DNA of 64,000 bases from assembly GCA_965219875.1 (NCBI GenBank), contig CBDCOW010000003.1, forward strand, positions 1,364,001-1,428,000, in the 5' to 3' direction. Below are positions 58,278 to 64,000 of this stretch, piece by piece. Source of the stretch: DAOUKH01 sp965219875 (GTDB lineage: Bacteria > Chloroflexota > Dehalococcoidia > SHYB01). The notes under the pieces were generated by a model that had not been told where the DNA came from, searched no databases, and saw only the letters and a list, made by a program, of their open reading frames with translations. Made by a program: the position numbers and the translations under genes. Numbering within the stretch: position 1 is the stretch's first letter; every line of letters starts with the position of its first letter.

Positions 58278-58694
58278 TCAGCCCCGCATAAAGAAGCCCA
58301 GCGGGCCGCGCAGGGTGGCGACGACGCCGTAGGCCAGCTCGTGGAGTGGCCACAGTGGGGGCAGGCTGAGGAGAGCGGCGATGGGGGCCAGCCGGGTGAG
58401 GCGGGCGGCCCGCCTAATCGCCTCGCCGCCGTGGTACTCGACGCCCTCCGGCGTCACGAAGTGGAAAGACCGGCGCACCTCTTCAGGGTTCAGAGCTTCG
58501 AGGAGGCCGCTGCCCGGCAACTCCGTGAACGGCATGGTAATGACGGGCGTCTTCGCCATGCCGGTCAGCCGCCTCACCGAGGCCGCGCAGAAGGCTCAGT
58601 CGCCGTCGTAGACCAAGACGTGCGTCTCCGGCGGCGTTGCCGTGTGCGTCGGGCTCCGCCAGCGCCACAACGCCCTGAAAACTCCTCGAAGCAA
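58278..58694 (-). CDS. DCC-family thiol-disulfide oxidoreductase with in-frame TGA, probable selenoprotein
   Basis: A 138-residue DUF393/DCC protein if TGA at 58598-58596 is read as selenocysteine (codon 33). TTG 58694 has GGAGGAG 6 nt upstream and an extended -10 at 58735-58727. The catalytic segment reads VLVYDGD-U-AFCAAS: family members have Cys at the TGA place (D-C-x-x-C), giving a UxxC redox pair with Cys36. The rest is intact and typical (LNPEEVRRSFHFVTPEGVEYHGGEAI). A hairpin, GCCTC-GGT-GAGGC, has its loop 18-20 nt after the TGA, as in bacterial SECIS elements. A nonsense mutation or sequencing error is the alternative. Confidence 0.75.
58575..58598 (-). promoter_or_regulatory. Candidate bacterial SECIS hairpin
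   Basis: Immediately downstream of the TGA codon, the message folds into GCCTC-GGT-GAGGC, with outer G-C pairs across a G-G mismatch. The GGT loop is 18-20 nt after the codon. Bacterial SECIS elements lie in the coding region with a G/U-bearing apical loop about 16-37 nt after the UGA. SelB binding is untested. Confidence 0.5.
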
Positions 58695-58726
58695 GCCCCT
58701 CTCCTCCGTACCGTCCTTATCGCCCA

Positions 58727-58735
58727 AGGATAGCA
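58727..58735 (-). promoter_or_regulatory. Extended -10 for the DCC-family gene
   Basis: TGCTATCCT on the minus strand (58735-58727), about 33 nt before TTG 58694. With the recO element at 58767-58775 it forms a divergent promoter pair. Confidence 0.5.
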
Positions 58736-58766
58736 CCGGCGCCGCGATGGGCGTCCCTCCCGCCCG

Positions 58767-58775
58767 TGCTACACT
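58767..58775 (+). promoter_or_regulatory. Extended -10 for recO
   Basis: TGCTACACT at 58767-58775, 23 nt before ATG 58799. Same TGCTAnnnT form as other sites in the window. Confidence 0.5.
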
Positions 58776-58798
58776 CGGGCTGCTCTTGGGCGCTCGTT

Positions 58799-59587
58799 AT
58801 GTCCGACACTCGCTTCTACAAGACGGAGGGGATCGTCGTCCGGCTTATCCCCATCGGCGAGGCGGACCGCGTCGTGACGCTGTTCACGCCGCAGCATGGC
58901 AAGGCGCGGGCCGTGGCCCGCGGGGCCCGGCGGGTGAAGAGCCGGGTCGGCGGCCACGTCGAGCTGCTGGCCCGCGTCCGGGTCCTGATCCGCCGCGGCA
59001 AGACGCTCGACGTGCTCTCCCAAGCCGAGACCATCGACAGCAATATCGCGCTGCGGCAGGACCTCTGGCGCACCACCTGCGGCCTCTATATGGCCGAACT
59101 CGTCGACCGCTTCAGCCGTGAGGAGCTGGAGAACGCCGGCCTCTACCAACTCCTGCGGCACTGCCTCAGCGAGCTCGCCGGCGCGCCAAGCCCTGATCTG
59201 CTCACGCGCTACTTCGAGGTACGGATGTTGACGCTGACCGGCTTTCGGCCGGAGGTCTTCCGCTGCGTGCAGTGCGGCGGTGACTTGGCCCCGGCGGCCC
59301 AGGCGTTCAGCCCCGCCGCCGGAGGCGTCGTCTGCCCCGCCTGCCGCGGCGGGGAGGGCGCCGGCATCCGGTCCCTGAGCCTGAACGCGCTCAAGGTGGT
59401 GCGGCTCTTCCTGCGCTCCGACCTCGACGCCGCGATGGGCGTGCGGGTGCAACGGGACCTCGCGGTTGAACTGGAGCATCTACTCAGGCAATATATCCGC
59501 TACGTGCTCGAACAAGACATGAAGAGCACCGATTTCCTCGACCTGCTCCGCCGGCAGCGGGAAACGCTGCCCGCGTCCACGTCCTGA
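58799..59587 (+). CDS. recO: DNA repair protein RecO
   Basis: A 262-residue RecO. ATG 58799 (MSDTRFYKTEGIVVRLIPIG) begins the OB-fold domain, with DRVVTLFTPQHGKARAVARGAR as signature. The helical domain holds a C4 zinc finger (CVQCGGDLAP and CPACRGG), and the end VRVQRDLAVELEHLLRQYIRYVLEQ is typical. It anneals strands and loads RecA with RecR. The gene is followed 17 nt later by the biotin carboxylase. Confidence 0.94.
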   Translation: MSDTRFYKTEGIVVRLIPIGEADRVVTLFTPQHGKARAVARGARRVKSRVGGHVELLARVRVLIRRGKTLDVLSQAETIDSNIALRQDLWRTTCGLYMAELVDRFSREELENAGLYQLLRHCLSELAGAPSPDLLTRYFEVRMLTLTGFRPEVFRCVQCGGDLAPAAQAFSPAAGGVVCPACRGGEGAGIRSLSLNALKVVRLFLRSDLDAAMGVRVQRDLAVELEHLLRQYIRYVLEQDMKSTDFLDLLRRQRETLPASTS

Positions 59588-59604
59588 GGCTCCACGAGGC
59601 GCTC

Positions 59605-61106
<1,502 letters not shown>

Positions 61107-61116
<10 letters not shown>

Positions 61117-61616
61117 AGCGCTTTCGCGTGCTCGTCGACGGCGAGCCCTACGAGCTGACCGTCGAGCAGCAGGACGGACGTCTCGTCGTTAAGTCGGACG
61201 AACGGGAGTGGTCGGCGGACTTGCAGCAGTTCAGCGGCACGAATCTCGTCTCGCTGATACTCGACGGACGCTCACTCGAATTCCTGGTCGACCGGACGGG
61301 CGACCGCTACTCCGTGCTCCGTCTGACCGAGCGCTACGACGTGACGGTGCGTCCGGCGTGGGCCGCCGCGCAGGGCGGCGGCTTTGGGGACGACTCGACC
61401 GCGGAGGTCAGCATTGAGAGCCCCATCGTGGGCGTGCTCGTCGACGTACAGGTGACCCGCGGGCAGGCGGTCGGCAAAGGCGACCTCCTGCTGGTGATCG
61501 AGGCGATGAAGATGCAGAACGAGATCCGCGCGCCTCGCGACGGCGTCGTCAAGGCCCTCAGGGCCAAGGCGGGCGACAAGGTCTCGATGCGTCAGCCGCT
61601 GCTCGTCCTCGCTTAG
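61107..61616 (+). CDS. Biotin carrier (biotinyl) domain protein
   Basis: A 169-residue protein from GTG 61107 (VAVERFRVLVDGEPYEL), overlapping the biotin carboxylase end. The N-terminal part is a small beta-rich domain. The biotinyl domain (about 98-169) has ESPIVGVLVDVQVTRGQAVGKGDLLLVIEAMKMQNEI, with the biotinylated Lys at residue 135, 35 residues from the end, as expected. This length and position match carriers of acyl-CoA or pyruvate-type carboxylases rather than E. coli AccB. Confidence 0.93.
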
Positions 61617-62876
61617 CCCCGCGCTGTCGCCGCCCGCGCCTCGCGCCACGACGCGGTCGCCAGAATCGCCGCCGCCGTGAGCCCCGCCATGCCGGCAGTG
61701 AGGTACATGACCCGGAAGCCGGCCAGCTCGAGGATGAGCCCCATGATGAAGCCGCCGCCGAAGAGGCCAAAGTCGACGCCGAGGGCGAACGTGGCCGAGG
61801 CCGAGCCCAGGCGCTCGCCGCCGGCCTTGTCGAGGAGCAGCGCCTGAAGGCCGGGTTGCACGAATCCCGATCCGAGGCCGACCATCGCCGCGCCGATGGG
61901 GAGCATCCACGGCGTCTGCACGAGCCCGATGAGCATGGTGGCGGCGGACATCAGGACGAATCCCGGCACGATCGAATAGGCCCGTGGGAACCGGTCGAGC
62001 AGCGAACAGCCGGGAAAGAATGATGAACACCGCGAAGACGGTGTAGTACGAGAGGCCGACATTCGCCACGCCGAGCTCCTCAGCGTAGACGGGCACGAAG
62101 ATGTTGAGGGCGACGAAGTTCAGCACCATGAGCAGGTTCAGCCAGGCAGGCAGCAAGACCTTCCGGTTGATCGCTTCCTTGATGCGTCCGAGCACCGAGA
62201 CTTTCGGCTGCTTCACCGGTGTATAGACTTCGGTGATCCGGCGGGTGAGCACGATGCAGACCAAGCCGATGACGCCGGCGGTGAGGAAGGCGGTGGCGAA
62301 GTTCAGATCGGCGCCGCCCACGTCGCTGCCGCTGCCGGGGTACCAGCGGCGCAGCTCTTGCTCGAACCCATGGAGGAAGTTGGCCTTCAGGATGGCGACG
62401 CCGAGCAGCGGTCCCAGTGCCACGGCGAGGTTGTTGGCCATGCCCCAGTAGCCCATCATCTGGCCGCGCTTCGAGGCGGGGGTGATGTCGCCGGCGTAGG
62501 CCAGCGAGGCGGTGAAGAAGAGCGAGATGCCGGCCCCGCCGGCGAGCCGCGCCGGCCACAGAAGGACGGTGTCGGAGACCAGTCCGTAGCTGAACGAGCT
62601 CGCGGTGAGGAGCACCGCGCCCAGCGTGATGTAGCGCTTGCGCCCCTGCTCGTCTACGAGCCGGCCGGAGAAGGGGCGCAGGCAAATCGAGATGATGCTC
62701 GATCCGCCGAGCAGCGCGCCGATGAGGGTCGGCGTGCCGCCGAGCGCGTCGATGAAGATGGGGAGGACGGGAAAGAAGAAGATGAAGCCGGCGAAGAAGG
62801 CGAACGTGGCGAAGAAGATATAGAGGAAGTTGCGGGTGAAGACGCGCTCGCCGGAGGCCGCCGTCGACCGGCTCAT
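61613..62876 (-). pseudogene. MFS transporter interrupted by a frameshift
   Basis: A major facilitator family protein. The N-terminal part in one frame starts at ATG 62876 (FTRNFLYIFFATFAFFAGF; RPFSGRLVDEQGRKRYITLG is the loop 2-3 MFS motif; seven helices), and runs to about 62020 (YYTVFAVFIILSRLF). From there the family sequence continues in the next frame (LLDRFPRAYSIVPGF; VGLGSGFVQPGLQALLLD) to 61613. A one-base shift near 62012-62022 restores a single protein of about 420 residues. It could be a true pseudogene or an assembly error. It ends 4 nt into the convergent biotin-carrier stop. Confidence 0.8.
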
Positions 62877-62938
62877 ACCATAGCCGCCGCGGTCTGCATC
62901 AGCACCGCGGCGTACCCTCGAATTCGCACCAGCGCCAT
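62873..62938 (-). CDS. Possible leader peptide coupled to the MFS gene
   Basis: A 21-codon frame, ATG 62938 to a TGA that overlaps the MFS ATG (ATGA). It encodes MALVRIRGYAAVLMQTAAAM plus Val. The coupling and length recall regulatory leader peptides of transporter genes. There is no clear ribosome site and no homologue recognised; support is weak. Confidence 0.3.
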   Translation of the reverse strand: MALVRIRGYAAVLMQTAAAMV

Positions 62939-63192
62939 ATTCACCCGGCCCCCGCGCGAACGGCGCGGCCGGCCCGAAGGAATCTAGCCCATATCAACCG
63001 CCCAGGGCAACGGCCCGCGGGATCCTGGCGAAGTTCGGGGGCCTCCCTAGCGTAGTGCGGCAAAAGACAAAGGACGGAAAGGTGGGATTGTCGTAGACCA
63101 GGCGGGCGTGAACAGAGAGCAGGGACGAGACTGTCCGGCTAGCTTGCGGACGAGGTCGGTGAATGAGCGCACACGGCGCGGCGTCTCTACCT
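62939..63192. other. Intergenic region without recognised gene
   Basis: No convincing reading frame, RNA gene or strong terminator is seen. Small frames on the minus strand (for example near 62994-63212) lack family features and normal codon patterns. It probably holds the promoter of the MFS gene. Confidence 0.5.
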
Positions 63193-63348
63193 TCAGACCA
63201 AGGCCACGACAAAAGCGGCGATGACGACCATGATCGGCGTCAAGCAACCGCCGCCGCCCTTCTTTTCTTGTTCCTGAGAGCGACGGGACTTGTCTTTGTT
63301 TCCCGTGAACATCTCGATTAACTTCCGGAACAGCGCGATCATGATCAT
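63193..63348 (-). CDS. Possible small single-helix membrane protein
   Basis: A 51-residue frame from ATG 63348 (MIMIALFRKLIEMFTGNKD). A basic-charged middle (KDKSRRSQEQEKKGGGG) is followed by a membrane helix (CLTPIMVVIAAFVVALV) that ends the protein. The composition is like real small membrane proteins, but no ribosome site is evident and no family is recognised. Confidence 0.35.
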   Translation of the reverse strand: MIMIALFRKLIEMFTGNKDKSRRSQEQEKKGGGGCLTPIMVVIAAFVVALV

Positions 63349-63499
63349 GGGGCACCGTTGGGGCCTGTGGTGAACTTCTCGGCGGCCCCAGCGTACTCCG
63401 GGCGCGGGCAAGACAAAAGGAGAGAGGCGCGGGTGACGGACGCGGGGATGGCGGACTTCGATAGCCCTTGGTGGTTGTAAGGCGGCCCCTCATCTCAAT

Positions 63500-63518
63500 C
63501 TTCTCCCGTTGGGAGAAG
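63500..63518. repeat. REP-like hairpin
   Basis: CTTCTCCC/GGGAGAAG (63500-63507 and 63511-63518, 3-nt loop) inside the segment CCCTCATCTCAATCTTCTCC. Translation of this stretch gives the low-complexity LFSQREKIEMRG pattern often produced by dispersed palindromic intergenic repeats. Compare 18707-18751. Confidence 0.5.
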
Positions 63519-63598
63519 AGGCAAGACCTCCCGGCCCCTCCCATGCTTCAGCCCGCGAACGGTTGCGCAAGGGTCTACGGAGGAGAAGCGGGGTGGGG

Positions 63599-64000
63599 CT
63601 AGCGTATCAGTTTGGACTCCACCAGCCCGCCGTAGGGGAGGAGGGCGTGGACGAAGGCCCCGGCGGGGCCGCCGGCAATGACCACGTTCACGTCCTCGGG
63701 CGTCCGCGCGCTGCCGACGCGGCGCTCATCGTCGCCGGGGCCGGGAGTCCCGCCGCGGGCCGCGATGGGGCCGGCGGCAGAGGGCCAGCCGTGTTCCTTG
63801 GCCCAGCGGGCGGTGCGCGTGGTCTTCTCGAAGACCGCCGTACGGATGTCGGCCTTGGTCCAGCCGTCGCGGACGAAGTGCTCAGCGCACTCGGGCGGGA
63901 TGACGAGCACCGAGAAGGCCTTGGCGACGTGGCCGCCCTCGGCGAGGTAGTGGGCGATAGTCTCGACGATGGCCTCGGCGCCGTGGTCGGTGTGCGCCGA
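63599..64000 (-). CDS. C-terminal part of an unrecognised protein (partial)
   Basis: The frame is open from the window edge (64000) to a stop at 63599-63601, giving 133 residues. It begins SAHTDHGAEAIVETIAHYLA and continues VLVIPPECAEHFVRDGWTKA, then a Gly-rich end with DVNVVIAGGPAGAFVHALLP. The AGGPAG segment resembles a nucleotide- or substrate-binding loop, but no family can be named. A start within the window (GTG 63910) is possible but the upstream part reads as coding. Confidence 0.55.
   Translation of the reverse strand, partial: SAHTDHGAEAIVETIAHYLAEGGHVAKAFSVLVIPPECAEHFVRDGWTKADIRTAVFEKTTRTARWAKEHGWPSAAGPIAARGGTPGPGDDERRVGSARTPEDVNVVIAGGPAGAFVHALLPYGGLVESKLIR

Noticed and set aside
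58483..58668. 61-codon minus-strand frame over the DCC gene
   Set aside because: It is out of frame with the conserved DCC sequence that continues across the TGA.
63047..63544. 165-codon minus-strand frame
   Set aside because: Its sequence is a translation of palindromic intergenic DNA (LFSQREKIEMRG, PSPRPSP type) with no protein features.

Overview
The window looks like a chromosomal segment of a high-GC bacterium, most likely a member of the Chloroflexota (SAR202/Dehalococcoidia-like lineages fit best). This is an inference from gene content: three LLM-class flavin-dependent monooxygenases, an NDP-forming acyl-CoA ligase, crotonase and acyl-CoA dehydrogenase, a giant GT39/DUF2298 membrane protein, a Ycf45/R3H ATPase, PdxST vitamin B6 synthesis, proline/threonine-rich lipoproteins, and frequent GTG/TTG starts. 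No rRNA or tRNA gene was recognised, so placement rests on proteins only.

Layout. 1-2055: end of a peptide/nickel-type ABC importer (binding-protein tail, two permeases). 2066-5078: CoA metabolism (crotonase; split NDP-forming acyl-CoA ligase). 5161-13083: tsaE, tsaB, ndk, a DUF4349 lipoprotein, rsfS, mnmA, two DinB-fold proteins, rnhB and yraN in a tightly coupled run, then a HigBA toxin-antitoxin pair. 13164-16606: acyl-CoA dehydrogenase, a putative zinc-protease lipoprotein, CvpA. 16844-18655: an AT-richer transporter-like gene, probably acquired. 18859-25221: HNH nuclease, ricT-holB-lysA on the minus strand, then an atypical OmpR-type regulator directly upstream of glnA. 25440-28210: NTF2-like protein, a monooxygenase, a phosphotriesterase-family hydrolase.

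Accessory island 28268-31800: DNA methyltransferase, DndB-like DGQHR protein bounded by strong hairpins, and a toxin-antitoxin pair lying between two copies of the 3' end of the neighbouring R3H ATPase gene. 31924-41825: R3H ATPase, GNAT protein, pdxT, pdxS, a K+ uptake cluster (trkH, three TrkA-type proteins, uspA), pheA, second monooxygenase. 41864-46591: 1575-residue membrane glycosyltransferase-like protein. 46730-48787: lower-GC single-gene phospholipase D/AAA+ fusion, a candidate defence protein. 48893-52057: ybeY, dnaX, ybaB, recR. 52065-57040: third monooxygenase, a cytochrome-b/molybdopterin fusion oxidoreductase, a large leucine-rich-repeat surface protein. 57117-61616: alcohol dehydrogenase, a DCC-family redox protein with an in-frame TGA exactly where its first catalytic Cys belongs (probable selenoprotein), recO, and biotin carboxylase plus biotin carrier. 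61613-64000: frameshifted MFS transporter, repeat-like DNA, and the end of an unrecognised gene.

Most genes are packed into short operons with 4-nt ATGA/GTGA overlaps. Several intergenic regions share a TGCTAnnnT extended -10 element, and some start codons lie only 6-9 nt after the -10 box, suggesting leaderless transcripts. The points most worth following up are the DCC selenoprotein, the PLD-AAA+ fusion, the DndB-like/methyltransferase island, the TA cassette with the duplicated gene end, and the GlnR-like regulator beside glnA.
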